8,311 nucleotides of DNA, from contig JBKDJY010000107.1 of the NCBI GenBank assembly GCA_046345275.1, positions 1 through 8,311 of the forward strand. Direction: 5' to 3'. Shown piece by piece: positions 1 through 6,915 of the stretch. This stretch comes from UBA4416 sp046345275 (GTDB lineage Bacteria; Bacteroidota; Bacteroidia; B-17B0; Aurantibacillaceae). Positions within the stretch are counted from its first letter, which is position 1. Each line of letters begins with the position of its first letter. The translations under genes and the position numbers were made by a program. The notes beneath the pieces were generated by a model, which made no database searches, had not been told where the DNA came from, and saw nothing but the letters and a program-made list of their open reading frames with translations.

Positions 1-152
1 TGTTGTTTCCTTATAATTCTTTTGTAATGCCAAGGCCAGTTATTGAACTAGGTTTTAAGTATAACTTGGAAAAAGTATGGCAGTCCAATCCTAAAATTAG
101 TTCAACAACAAAGTACAGTCGTTTTATTAAAAAACAAAAGCCGAAAGTATGA
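1..152 (+). CDS. 3' end of an unidentified gene (partial)
   Basis: A + strand frame is open from the window edge (first whole codon at base 3) to TGA at 150-152, giving 49 residues of a C-terminus. The tail includes PRPVIELGFKYNL and ends in a basic stretch rich in Lys (RFIKKQKPKV). The stop overlaps the start of the hydrolase gene in an ATGA junction, the usual sign of translational coupling within one operon, so this is more likely a real gene end than a chance frame. No family is recognisable from this tail. The alternating hydrophobic stretch would fit a beta strand, but that is only a guess. The product and full length need the sequence to the left. Confidence 0.6.
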   Translation, partial: LFPYNSFVMPRPVIELGFKYNLEKVWQSNPKISSTTKYSRFIKKQKPKV

Positions 153-1174
153 TACGGTCTATTCTATTTGTTCAAATGGCAATTATTCTAGTTGCAATTA
201 GTTCCTGTCAAAAAGAGTCATTTTCTCTTACGGGTATGGCGGACGACCATTTTTTTCTGAGAAGCGGAAATCAACATATGCCCATTTCGGTAGTTGGTAA
301 TGTAGATTCAAAAAAATTCATCATCATTTTACATGGTGGTCCTGGGGGGTCAGCAATCCAATATAGGGATGGTTATGTGCGTGAGCATGTTGAAAAAGAC
401 GTTGTAATGGTATACTGGGATCAACTTTTTGCAGGAAATACTCAAGGCAATGGTGGAAACATGGATATAACTCAGTTTAGAAGGGATATTAAAAATTTAA
501 TTTTGTTATTACTCAATAAGTATGGATCAGATAAAGAATTTTATTTTTTAGCCCATAGCTGGGGCGGTTTTTTGGCTCCTTACTTTTTAGCCGAAAACAA
601 CAACCAACAATTGATAAAAGGCTGGATTCAGGTTGATGGTGCACATAACTATTACCTCAATGATTCCTTGACTCGAGAAATGCTTATCTCCGAGGGTAAT
701 ATTGAAATTTCAGAAGGTAGGAATGTAAGCAGATGGCGTGAAATTGTAGATTGGTGCTTGGCAAATGATTTTAAAGGTCAAAAAAACGGGGAGCAGCTTA
801 ACAAGTTTGCATTTAGTGCAGAATCCCTTATGGAGGCAGTGAATGAGCCCAAAGACCCAACCTTTGCTGATATATTACAAACGAGTTTGATGTCCTTTCT
901 ATCTAATGTAATTGCGTCAAGTATCAGGAATATTGATTCGCCAACCTATGAAATACCTAATAGTGATAAATTGCAAAGCATAACAATTCCAACTCTGTTG
1001 CTTTGGGGTAAATATGATTTTGTTTGTCCACCCGAATTAGCGGATGACATTCTCAATAATATTGGCAGCACAGATGTGAGCAAAATTATTTATCAGAATT
1101 CAGGTCATTCTCCAATGCTTAGTGAACCTGAAAAATTCTGGAATGATGTGATAGCCTGGGTGAAGTTACACTGA
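149..1174 (+). CDS. Lipoprotein alpha/beta hydrolase, prolyl-aminopeptidase (S33) type
   Basis: The 341-residue product begins with a hydrophobic signal peptide ending in the lipobox ISSC, so Cys20 is the likely lipidated residue and the enzyme probably sits in the cell envelope. The alpha/beta hydrolase signature follows: HGGPGG at 62-67 forms the oxyanion loop typical of proline iminopeptidases, YWDQ at 89-92 matches the start of their DQRG motif, and AHSWGG at 135-140 is the nucleophile elbow with Ser137. Asp290 (WGKYD) and His320 (NSGHSP) complete the expected triad. In the family this fold releases N-terminal residues from small peptides, but other amide or ester substrates are possible. 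The elbow has Ala where Gly is usual, and the DQRG loop reads DQLF, so specificity may differ. The start is fixed by the signal peptide and by the ATGA overlap with the upstream gene, which implies cotranscription. Confidence 0.88.
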   Translation: MIRSILFVQMAIILVAISSCQKESFSLTGMADDHFFLRSGNQHMPISVVGNVDSKKFIIILHGGPGGSAIQYRDGYVREHVEKDVVMVYWDQLFAGNTQGNGGNMDITQFRRDIKNLILLLLNKYGSDKEFYFLAHSWGGFLAPYFLAENNNQQLIKGWIQVDGAHNYYLNDSLTREMLISEGNIEISEGRNVSRWREIVDWCLANDFKGQKNGEQLNKFAFSAESLMEAVNEPKDPTFADILQTSLMSFLSNVIASSIRNIDSPTYEIPNSDKLQSITIPTLLLWGKYDFVCPPELADDILNNIGSTDVSKIIYQNSGHSPMLSEPEKFWNDVIAWVKLH

Positions 1175-1186
1175 ACATATTTTAGA

Positions 1187-1327
1187 ATGCATAGCCTACG
1201 AGCCTTTCTAAATGAAGGAGGAGTTTTAAGGTTGTTTGATCATCAATCTGCAGCAAGTTCTAAACAATGGGACAAAATTCTTGATGCCGTGTTTTTTATT
1301 AAAACCATGAAACCTGCAGAAAAATAA
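1187..1327 (+). CDS. Small open frame in phase after the hydrolase; possible remnant gene
   Basis: An ATG at 1187 opens a 46-codon frame ending at TAA 1325-1327. It is in the same phase as the hydrolase and is separated from its TGA (1172-1174) by only four sense codons, so the frame is open for 50 codons after the hydrolase stop. The composition looks protein-like, with segments such as FLNEGGVLRLFDHQ and KQWDKILDAVFFIKTMKP. No family is recognised. It may be a tiny gene, the surviving 3' end of a decayed gene, or chance. The hydrolase already has its full triad and a normal C-terminus, so this is unlikely to be its missing end. The histidine kinase starts 24 bases after it. Confidence 0.3.
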   Translation: MHSLRAFLNEGGVLRLFDHQSAASSKQWDKILDAVFFIKTMKPAEK

Positions 1328-1351
1328 TTAAATTACTATTTTTGAAAAAAG

Positions 1352-2341
1352 ATGAGAACTAAAACTACCAAATTATTAATCATTTTGCCCCATATTTTCT
1401 TTTGGGGCTTCTTCACTTTTCTGTTTTATCGCCAGAACCCAGAAGCAGACGCACAAGATTATTGGAATTGGTTTACGATTCTAGGCCTCTGCGCTGTGGT
1501 AGTCTATGTTAATCTTTATATACTTTTGCCAAAGTTTTTCTTTCTAAAAAAGTATCTGGTTTATTTGCTATTACTTTTGTTGACTGTTAGCCTGATAGCA
1601 TTTGTTTTAAAATTGTCAGCACCGGAAAGTACAGGTTCAATCGGTGCGTCATTCTTTCAGCATTTTATGAACCTTATATTCTTTGTTGTATTAACAAGCT
1701 CCTTCAAATTTTTCAGAGAATACTCTCGAAAACAAAAAGCCTTGATAAAAGCCGAAAACGAACAGCTAAAAACAGGACTTTCCATTCTCAAAGCACAAGT
1801 GCATCCTCATTTTTTGTTCAATACACTAAATAATCTGTATGGTCTAATAACTCAAAATCAAAATCAAAAAGCGTCAGAAGTAACGTTAAAACTTTCTGAT
1901 TTGATGCGGTATCTGTTGGATAGCAGCAAAGCCGAAACGGTAAGTCTGAGAGCGGAAATTCGATTCCTAGAAGACTATGTGAGCCTGGAAAAAATCCGTT
2001 TAAGCAAAAATGCAGATATCCAATTTGAAGTTTCAGGAATTGATGAAGATGTTTTCATTCCTCCGTTACTATTTATTCCATTTGTGGAAAATGCATTCAA
2101 ACATGGACTAAACACTCTTTCGGAAGAAAATTATGCTCACTTTGCATTATCCGTACAAAGCAATGAACTCTTTTTTGAAGCTAAAAATTCGTTGGGCAAC
2201 AATCTGGATAAACAACCTCAAAGCGGAATAGGTATTACAAATTTAAAAAAACGACTGCAACTCATTTACCCTGAAAAACACCAACTTGATATAGAAAATA
2301 CAGCTAACTTTTACAAAGTTACTTTACACCTCGAATTATGA
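1352..2341 (+). CDS. LytS/YehU-type sensor histidine kinase
   Basis: The 329-residue membrane kinase should autophosphorylate and pass phosphate to the response regulator encoded next. About four transmembrane segments fill the N-terminus (roughly 8-26, 39-60, 66-88 and 103-120), with no sizeable extracytoplasmic sensor domain, so the signal is probably sensed in or at the membrane. A short charged helix (121-145) leads to the His_kinase (PF06580-type) motif QVHPHFLFNTLNN at 149-161. By family convention His153 in PHFLFN is the phosphoacceptor. The ATPase domain follows, with the N-box FVENAFKHG (244-252) and the glycine-rich SGIGITNLKKRL (291-302). Length and layout match the compact Bacteroidota version of this family. 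The stop codon overlaps the regulator's ATG (ATGA), so the two are translated together. The stimulus cannot be read from the sequence. Confidence 0.95.
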   Translation: MRTKTTKLLIILPHIFFWGFFTFLFYRQNPEADAQDYWNWFTILGLCAVVVYVNLYILLPKFFFLKKYLVYLLLLLLTVSLIAFVLKLSAPESTGSIGASFFQHFMNLIFFVVLTSSFKFFREYSRKQKALIKAENEQLKTGLSILKAQVHPHFLFNTLNNLYGLITQNQNQKASEVTLKLSDLMRYLLDSSKAETVSLRAEIRFLEDYVSLEKIRLSKNADIQFEVSGIDEDVFIPPLLFIPFVENAFKHGLNTLSEENYAHFALSVQSNELFFEAKNSLGNNLDKQPQSGIGITNLKKRLQLIYPEKHQLDIENTANFYKVTLHLEL

Positions 2342-3057
2342 AGTATAAATGCTTAATAGTAGATGACGAGCCCATTGCTCAACAAATACTAGAGAGTTAC
2401 ATCTCTCAAATTGATTCATTACATATCGCCGGCAAATGCAGCAATGCATTTGAAGCGCTGAATGTTTTGCACCAAGAACATATTGATATTTTATTCTTAG
2501 ACATTAAAATGCCTTCGCTTTCAGGATTAGAGATGCTCAAAACCTTGCAAAATCCGCCCAAAGTAATTCTAACAACTGCTTTTTCAGAATTTGGTGTAGA
2601 AAGTTACGAATATGGTATTGTAGATTATTTACTCAAACCCATTTCTTTTGAACGGTTTTTAAAGTCAGTCAATAAAATTGTGATGCCTAAAAGCGCCAAC
2701 CTAGAAAAAGAAGAGAATGAAGAAAAACTAAGTTCAGATCCAACTTTTATTTTCTTTAAAGCTGATAAAAAAATACATAAATACTATTTCTCAGAAATCC
2801 TTTTTATTGAAGGAAGTGGAAATTATGTTAAAATCCACACTAAGAATGACAAACCTCTGATGGTTCTTGATAAACTTATTGAACTGTATGATAAGCTACC
2901 TCAAAAAAATTTTATAAGGATACATAAATCTTTTATTGTAAACGTTTCACATATTCAAAAAATTGAGGGCAACATGCTTAAAATTCAAGATAAGTCAATT
3001 CCAGTTTCAGCTACATATAAGCAAAAGTTAGAAGGATTAATAAATGAGAATAGTTGA
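2338..3057 (+). CDS. LytTR-family response regulator
   Basis: The 239-residue product pairs a receiver domain (about 3-118) with a LytTR DNA-binding domain (about 138-236). Receiver landmarks are the acidic pair Asp9/Asp10 (IVDDEP), the phosphoacceptor Asp55 (FLDIKMP), the Thr79/Thr80 switch region (LTTAFSE) and Lys100-Pro101 (LLKPIS). The DNA-binding half shows family hallmarks: IEGSGNYVKIHT (157-168), FIRIHKSFIVNVSHI (192-206) and the closing IPVSATYKQKL (221-231). An acidic linker (122-135) joins the two. The start codon lies inside the kinase stop (ATGA), so it is almost certainly the cognate partner. It presumably controls transcription by binding tandem sites at promoters. None of its targets is evident here. 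The strong hairpin at 3312-3342 is the first clear terminator after it. Confidence 0.95.
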   Translation: MKYKCLIVDDEPIAQQILESYISQIDSLHIAGKCSNAFEALNVLHQEHIDILFLDIKMPSLSGLEMLKTLQNPPKVILTTAFSEFGVESYEYGIVDYLLKPISFERFLKSVNKIVMPKSANLEKEENEEKLSSDPTFIFFKADKKIHKYYFSEILFIEGSGNYVKIHTKNDKPLMVLDKLIELYDKLPQKNFIRIHKSFIVNVSHIQKIEGNMLKIQDKSIPVSATYKQKLEGLINENS

Positions 3058-3239
3058 AATACATACCACTAAGTTTTGGCGGAGGTATGTTCGTAAAACA
3101 CTAATTACTATATGTTTTTTATATTATTTTATTGATTGGTTGCGGTTTTTTTGTAGTTAAACCTGAACAAACTAAAATCCTACTTCCATTGTAAATAATA
3201 AATTACTTTTTAAAAATTGTAAGAAATTGGGAATTGCTC
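3058..3239. other. Intergenic stretch without a gene
   Basis: This AT-rich stretch follows the response regulator stop and precedes the 62-bp repeat. It holds no convincing frame on either strand. The only structure seen is a weak 7-bp inverted repeat, ACATACC at 3061-3067 with GGTATGT at 3084-3090, around a 16-nt loop. It is not followed by a T-run, so it does not look like a terminator. Confidence 0.5.
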
Positions 3240-3301
3240 ATTAGGATTCTAATTGCCTGAAAGTCATCTATAAAGTTCGATAAATCCAACCCGTGGGGTA
3301 C
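3240..3301 (-). repeat. 62-bp dispersed repeat, copy A
   Basis: This 62-bp segment aligns without gaps to 8092-8153 in the same orientation, with 53 of 62 bases identical. Read on the - strand from 3301 downward it is open, and both copies share the 20-residue pattern VPxGxDLSNFIDDxQAIRIL. Of the nine differences, seven are at third codon positions and six are synonymous. This suggests descent from a coding segment. Copy A sits inside a 51-codon - strand frame (3203-3358), but that frame starts beyond a terminator hairpin and runs through it, so it is not called as a gene. The identity of the parent protein or element is unknown. Confidence 0.75.
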
Positions 3302-3311
3302 GAATAAGTAC

Positions 3312-3342
3312 AAAAGGCCAATGCAACTCATTGGCCTTTTTT
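3312..3342 (+). terminator. Rho-independent terminator after the two-component operon
   Basis: A perfect stem pairs AAAAGGCCAATG (3312-3323) with CATTGGCCTTTT (3329-3340) around the 5-nt loop CAACT, followed by further T residues. The GC-rich core plus six T on the + side fits termination of transcripts from the kinase/regulator genes, about 250 bases after the regulator stop. The A-run on the left arm would also give some function in the opposite direction. Confidence 0.85.
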
Positions 3343-3380
3343 GTTTTGAAAAAGCCATCAAGCCTGCTTGAATGGGTTTG

Positions 3381-3420
3381 AAAAAAAGCCCTGCAATTTT
3401 TTGTTAATTGCAGGGCTTTT
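3381..3420 (-). terminator. Rho-independent terminator of the T9SS-sorted protein gene
   Basis: A perfect 15-bp stem pairs 3384-3398 with 3406-3420 (core GCCCTGCAATT / AATTGCAGGGC) around a 7-nt loop. Read on the - strand it starts five bases after the stop codon of the large secreted-protein gene and ends in a run of seven T (complement of 3381-3387). That position and polarity make it that gene's terminator. Confidence 0.9.
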
Positions 3421-3425
3421 ACTTT

Positions 3426-6400
3426 TTAATCTTGTTTAATAATTCTCCAAACGATAGGTTTATCTTTATGTTCAATTATTACAAAGTAAACTCCATTATC
3501 AACTCCTTTTAAATCAATAGAAGTACTCGACGTGTGTGTTTTATTATACACTTCAGTTCCTAATACATTTATTACCCTTACACGGCTTGGCTCAACAGCA
3601 TTTGAGCTAAAGTGTATGTTAAACAATCCATTGTTAGGGTTAGGATAAACGTTAATTCCCGAACCTTTAGCCATTTCGCTTACACCTGTGGTAATGTTAA
3701 TGGTTAATTTTAGTCGAGCAATACTATCGCAACCTGTGTGGTTTATTAAAGTGTCAACATAACTGCCTGAAGTAAATAGCGTATCATAATTCCAAACATA
3801 ATAATCGTTTGCTGTTATTGTATTTGACCCTGTTGTGCTGCAAGAAAAGCCTGTAGCTGCAGATGGAGGGCCAACGTAAAAATCACTTAATTTTGAAATT
3901 GGAATAACAACCTCCCATAGCTGACGTTTTGGTAACCACGAGGCTAATGCCGTATTAAAAATAGCCTGTTTACCCCATTGTTGTGCCGCGGCATTAATGG
4001 TGTCGTGCATGTGCAATGTGGCTATTTGTGTCTTATATCCATTTGCTAATGTTGTATCATTATTAATTGGATTAGTTGGATTTGCTGCATTAAACGCTTG
4101 TACATCTTGATAGGTAAACCAAAGCGTTAACGCTGCAACTAAGCTTTCGGTTTGTTGCGCACTAACAGATGTTACACGACGTATGAAGTTTTTGTTACCT
4201 ACCGCCACTGTACTTGCGGTACTTACAGTTTGTTTTACTTGTGTATAGCCAGGAGATGACCCACCAACAAAATCCGTTAATACAGCTAGTTGAGTACAAT
4301 TGGTTGGGTCGGTATGCGTCACGCTTTTTCCATCAGCTTGATTTGCAGCGGATGTTGAAGTTCCAACGGCATTAGATAAACCATTTGAAGGCGTTACTCC
4401 CAAGGTAAAGGTTGTACTTGTACTCCCTAATAAACTATAAATACTTAAAGTATACGTTTGGGCTGGTGTAACTGTTGTTGGCGTACCTTCAATAACACCA
4501 CTAATGCTATTAAATATTAAGCCAGCGGGTAATGTAGGTGTAATTTGATAGCTAAAAAGACTTATGCGTAATAATTTATTTTGCCCGTTATCTGCCACCC
4601 AATACTGTAGGTTATTACCATTTTTTACTAACACCATGCCTACTGGTGCTGTAGCATTTACAGCAGATGTTATAGTGGTATCTAGATAACTATAAACTGA
4701 ACCATCTGGATTACGAATGGAAGTAGCAATACCCAATATACCAGTAATACGTGAACTAACAGCAATCATTTTAAAAGTAGTATCTGCGCTAATAAAATCA
4801 AGAGCCATGCCTGCTGTTGAAGCCGAATCTAATAATGGTGTTGGCGTAGCTGTATAGTTAAACATAGGTTGTGCCTCTAACACATGGTTTATTGGGTCGG
4901 CCATTAATAAACGTTTTTCGGGATAAAAATTATCATAACTCAAAGATGTGTAGCGGTTGTTATGTAAATTAAACGAAATGCTATTTGTTAATCCATTATT
5001 ATCGTTCATATTGGTTGCATTAATAGCAGCGTTGCCATTAGCTGTATCGGCTACAAATAAATTTTCGAGGAATGGTGCGTTATCGCAATACACCATATCG
5101 GTAACATAATTTGGTACTCCCATAAAGCCGTTTGGTATAGAGGCAATGGTTGCCCCTGTGTTATCGCACTTAATAAATACTGGGTAGCCACTACCATCAG
5201 TTGAACCATTATTAATGTATATATTATCACTTTCATCAACTGTAAAAGCCCAAATATTGGTAAGGCTTAAGTTTGGATAAGTAAGGGCTACAGTGCCATT
5301 AAAATTATATTTGATAATGCTATTATTGTTGTTTAGCACAAACACACCAGTGCTGTTTTTATCAATGGCAATAGGGTTGTTAAGGTTAATGCTGTTATCA
5401 ACAATTACTTGTCTATCTGGGTTTGAGCCAATAGTAACGGCACTTGCATTAACGGGGCTTCCTTTACAAATTGAATTGTTTGGAATTTGTGGAGGAACAA
5501 CGGTTGGCGCTACTGTTGGTGTTGGCTGACAGAGTGATTGGACTTGAGTAGGCGTTGAGTTAACGTACTGCCCCGAACTACCATTACCCAGTTGACCTCT
5601 TAAGTTACTACCACAAGCCAACAAAGTACCATCACTTTTTAGAAAAAGGGAATGAGGATTAAACAAATCGTGCGCTATACTCAGCTCAGTAACAGAACCT
5701 GTAATCGCAGCTTTTACAGGAACATTGTAATTTTCATTATTTAAAGTTCCTAATTGTCCATAACAATTATATCCACAAACCCACACTGTACCATCACTTT
5801 TTATAAAGCCGCTGGATGAATTCCCTGCATCTATTTTTGTAACTACACCTGTAAGGGATTCTATTCTAAAAGGAACATATAGATCGGCGTTATTACCTCT
5901 TCCCAATTGCCCAAAATGATTATATCCACAAGCCCACACAGTACCATCATCTTTTAAAAACAAAGAATGACCATTGCCCGCTGAAATGGCTATAATTTTT
6001 GGGAAAGAAAAGACCTGTACTGGTGTATTTGATTTAGCGTTAGTAGTAACAGGTACAAGGATAGAGCCTAGTTCTCCTCTTGCATTGTATCCACAGGACC
6101 AAGCATACCCATTGCTTTTTAAAAATAGACTATGGCGATAACCAGCATCTATGGCCGAAATAGAACCTGTAATAGGAACCTGCTGAGGGATTCGCCTATT
6201 TATGTAGTCACCTAAGCCTAATTGGCCATCAGTATTTTCCCCACATGCCCACACGGTACTATCGCTTTTTAAAAACAAAGAATGCAGTCCTTTTCCAGCA
6301 ATAGCAATAACCGAACCTGTTATAGCTACTTGCACAGGTGTTAGTCTGTTTATAGTGTCTCCAACTCCTAATTGCCCGAATTCATTATTTCCATATGCCC

Positions 6401-6665
6401 ACACCGTTCCATCGCTTTTTAAAAATAGAGAATGGCCAAAACCCACTACTACAGAGATTACCGTACCGCTAAGTGCCGTAATGGTTTTAGGTAAGACATT
6501 ATTTGTGTTAGTACCATTACCTAACCCTAAAGTATTTTTTCCCCATGTTTGTGCTGAGCCGTTGGGGCAAATATAAAACGAACCCAAGTTGCCATTTGAA
6601 ATCTTTTGTGCATGGCCTAAACTACTTGCCGCTATAGTTGTAAAAAGTAATAATTTTTTTAGCAT
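3426..6665 (-). CDS. Large secreted RCC1-repeat protein with T9SS C-terminal sorting domain
   Basis: The 1079-residue product starts with a signal peptide (1-19, likely cut after GHA). Residues 29-360 hold seven RCC1-like repeats of the form HSLFLKSDGTVWACGYNxFGQLG, spaced about 50 residues, enough for one complete seven-bladed propeller. A Pro/Thr/Val linker (381-393) leads to a beta-rich region (about 405-700) with NHL-like fragments such as AIDKNSTGVFVLNNNNSIIKYN. A putative Ig-like segment (about 707-757, LPAGLIFNSISGVIEGTP) and an unrecognised domain (about 760-935) follow. Next comes a short module around SGSYVDTLINHTGCDSIARLKLTI (966-989), a type common in Bacteroidota surface proteins. 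Residues 1006-1079 form a type A sorting domain (VYPNPNNGLFNIHF, LGTEVY, NGVYFVIIEHKDKPIVWRIIKQ). It should cross the outer membrane through the T9SS and be surface-attached or released. RCC1 propellers usually bind partners, so adhesion or binding is plausible, but no catalytic motif is seen and the role is unknown. Confidence 0.9.
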   Translation of the reverse strand: MLKKLLLFTTIAASSLGHAQKISNGNLGSFYICPNGSAQTWGKNTLGLGNGTNTNNVLPKTITALSGTVISVVVGFGHSLFLKSDGTVWAYGNNEFGQLGVGDTINRLTPVQVAITGSVIAIAGKGLHSLFLKSDSTVWACGENTDGQLGLGDYINRRIPQQVPITGSISAIDAGYRHSLFLKSNGYAWSCGYNARGELGSILVPVTTNAKSNTPVQVFSFPKIIAISAGNGHSLFLKDDGTVWACGYNHFGQLGRGNNADLYVPFRIESLTGVVTKIDAGNSSSGFIKSDGTVWVCGYNCYGQLGTLNNENYNVPVKAAITGSVTELSIAHDLFNPHSLFLKSDGTLLACGSNLRGQLGNGSSGQYVNSTPTQVQSLCQPTPTVAPTVVPPQIPNNSICKGSPVNASAVTIGSNPDRQVIVDNSINLNNPIAIDKNSTGVFVLNNNNSIIKYNFNGTVALTYPNLSLTNIWAFTVDESDNIYINNGSTDGSGYPVFIKCDNTGATIASIPNGFMGVPNYVTDMVYCDNAPFLENLFVADTANGNAAINATNMNDNNGLTNSISFNLHNNRYTSLSYDNFYPEKRLLMADPINHVLEAQPMFNYTATPTPLLDSASTAGMALDFISADTTFKMIAVSSRITGILGIATSIRNPDGSVYSYLDTTITSAVNATAPVGMVLVKNGNNLQYWVADNGQNKLLRISLFSYQITPTLPAGLIFNSISGVIEGTPTTVTPAQTYTLSIYSLLGSTSTTFTLGVTPSNGLSNAVGTSTSAANQADGKSVTHTDPTNCTQLAVLTDFVGGSSPGYTQVKQTVSTASTVAVGNKNFIRRVTSVSAQQTESLVAALTLWFTYQDVQAFNAANPTNPINNDTTLANGYKTQIATLHMHDTINAAAQQWGKQAIFNTALASWLPKRQLWEVVIPISKLSDFYVGPPSAATGFSCSTTGSNTITANDYYVWNYDTLFTSGSYVDTLINHTGCDSIARLKLTINITTGVSEMAKGSGINVYPNPNNGLFNIHFSSNAVEPSRVRVINVLGTEVYNKTHTSSTSIDLKGVDNGVYFVIIEHKDKPIVWRIIKQD
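5586..6581 (-). repeat. Seven tandem RCC1-unit repeats within the secreted protein
   Basis: The coding DNA repeats about every 147-165 bases, marked on the + strand by near copies of CCATCGCTTTTTAAAAA followed by AGAGAATG (for example near 5628, 5790, 5942, 6110, 6258 and 6410). Protein units are at about 29-51, 78-100, 128-150, 178-200, 233-255, 284-306 and 338-360. The first is the most diverged (SFYICPNGSAQTWGKNTLGLG). The fifth lacks the HSL motif, and the sixth carries LLACG in place of VWACG if the first is not counted. The high similarity of the other units suggests growth by duplication or continuing exchange between units. Confidence 0.85.
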
Positions 6666-6696
6666 ATTGTTTTTGTTTTATTGGTTTGTATTTTTT

Positions 6697-6733
6697 AAAA
6701 CCCCTGCTGTAATTGGCTTACAGCAAGGGTTTT
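6697..6733 (-). terminator. Hairpin terminator following the orphan sorting-domain tail
   Basis: Arms AAAACCCCTGCTGTAA (6697-6712) and TTACAGCAAGGGTTTT (6718-6733) form a 16-bp stem with one mismatch and a 5-nt loop. On the - strand it begins seven bases after the stop of the orphan T9SS tail, the same layout as the terminator behind the intact gene. The T-run is better on the + side (TTTTATTTTTG), so it may act in both directions. It also lies just 31 bases upstream of the start codon of the large secreted-protein gene, so that gene's promoter would have to lie within or downstream of it, or the hairpin is leaky. Confidence 0.7.
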
Positions 6734-6740
6734 ATTTTTG

Positions 6741-6827
6741 TTAATTTTGTTTTACTAATTTATGTGTGTGGGTGTTATTAATTTTTACAAAGTAAGCACC
6801 GTTGGCATTATTACTTAAATTTTTTTC
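6741..6827 (-). pseudogene. Orphan 3' end of a T9SS sorting domain
   Basis: Read on the - strand, about 28 codons ending at TAA (6741-6743) encode ENLSNNANGAYFVKI-like sequence, exactly EKNLSNNANGAYFVKI followed by NNTHTHKLVKQN. This is the typical end of a type A sorting domain (xNGxYFVxI...KxxKQ), and it parallels the end of the intact neighbour (DNGVYFVII...WRIIKQD). Upstream the frame continues only to a TAG near 6887 with no YPNP motif, no start codon context and no cargo domain, so most of the gene is gone. A hairpin terminator follows directly. The likeliest reading is a remnant left by deletion, or by insertion of the AraC gene region, in a former tandem array of T9SS cargo genes. Confidence 0.7.
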
Positions 6828-6915
6828 ACATTTAACACTGTTAAAATAAGTTAATGATAATAACAAAATCTGCCCTAAAAGCTAAAAATGGATTTTATTA
6901 TTTACTTTTACAACT

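Noticed and set aside
1215..1234. Strong Shine-Dalgarno-like AAGGAGGAG followed nine bases later by TTG
   Set aside because: Bacteroidota rarely rely on Shine-Dalgarno pairing, the bases are explained by Asn-Glu-Gly-Gly codons of the surrounding frame, and no longer gene would start at the TTG.
1337..1344. TATTTTTG, a match to the Bacteroidota -7 promoter motif TAnnTTTG, before the kinase gene
   Set aside because: It ends only seven bases before the start codon and has no TTG element at the expected distance upstream, so it is probably chance in AT-rich DNA.
3061..3090. 7-bp inverted repeat after the response regulator
   Set aside because: The stem is short, the loop is 16 nt and no T-run follows. 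The real terminator is at 3312-3342.
3203..3358. 51-codon frame on the - strand spanning repeat copy A
   Set aside because: It passes through a perfect terminator hairpin, and its sequence outside the 62-bp core is not shared with copy B. Only the core is supported.
5051..5239. Open frame of 62 codons on the - strand in another phase of the large secreted-protein gene
   Set aside because: It lies wholly inside the strongly supported T9SS gene and shows no recognisable protein features.
5293..5529. Open frame of 78 codons on the + strand
   Set aside because: It is antisense to the secreted-protein gene, and its Leu-rich text is the shadow of Asn-rich coding sequence.
6355..6576. Open frame of 73 codons on the + strand
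   Set aside because: It is antisense to the first RCC1 units and has a composition dictated by the repeat.
6903..6910. TACTTTTA, a near match to TAnnTTTG, before the AraC gene
   Set aside because: It has one mismatch in the key G, lies five bases from the start codon, and has no upstream -33 element.
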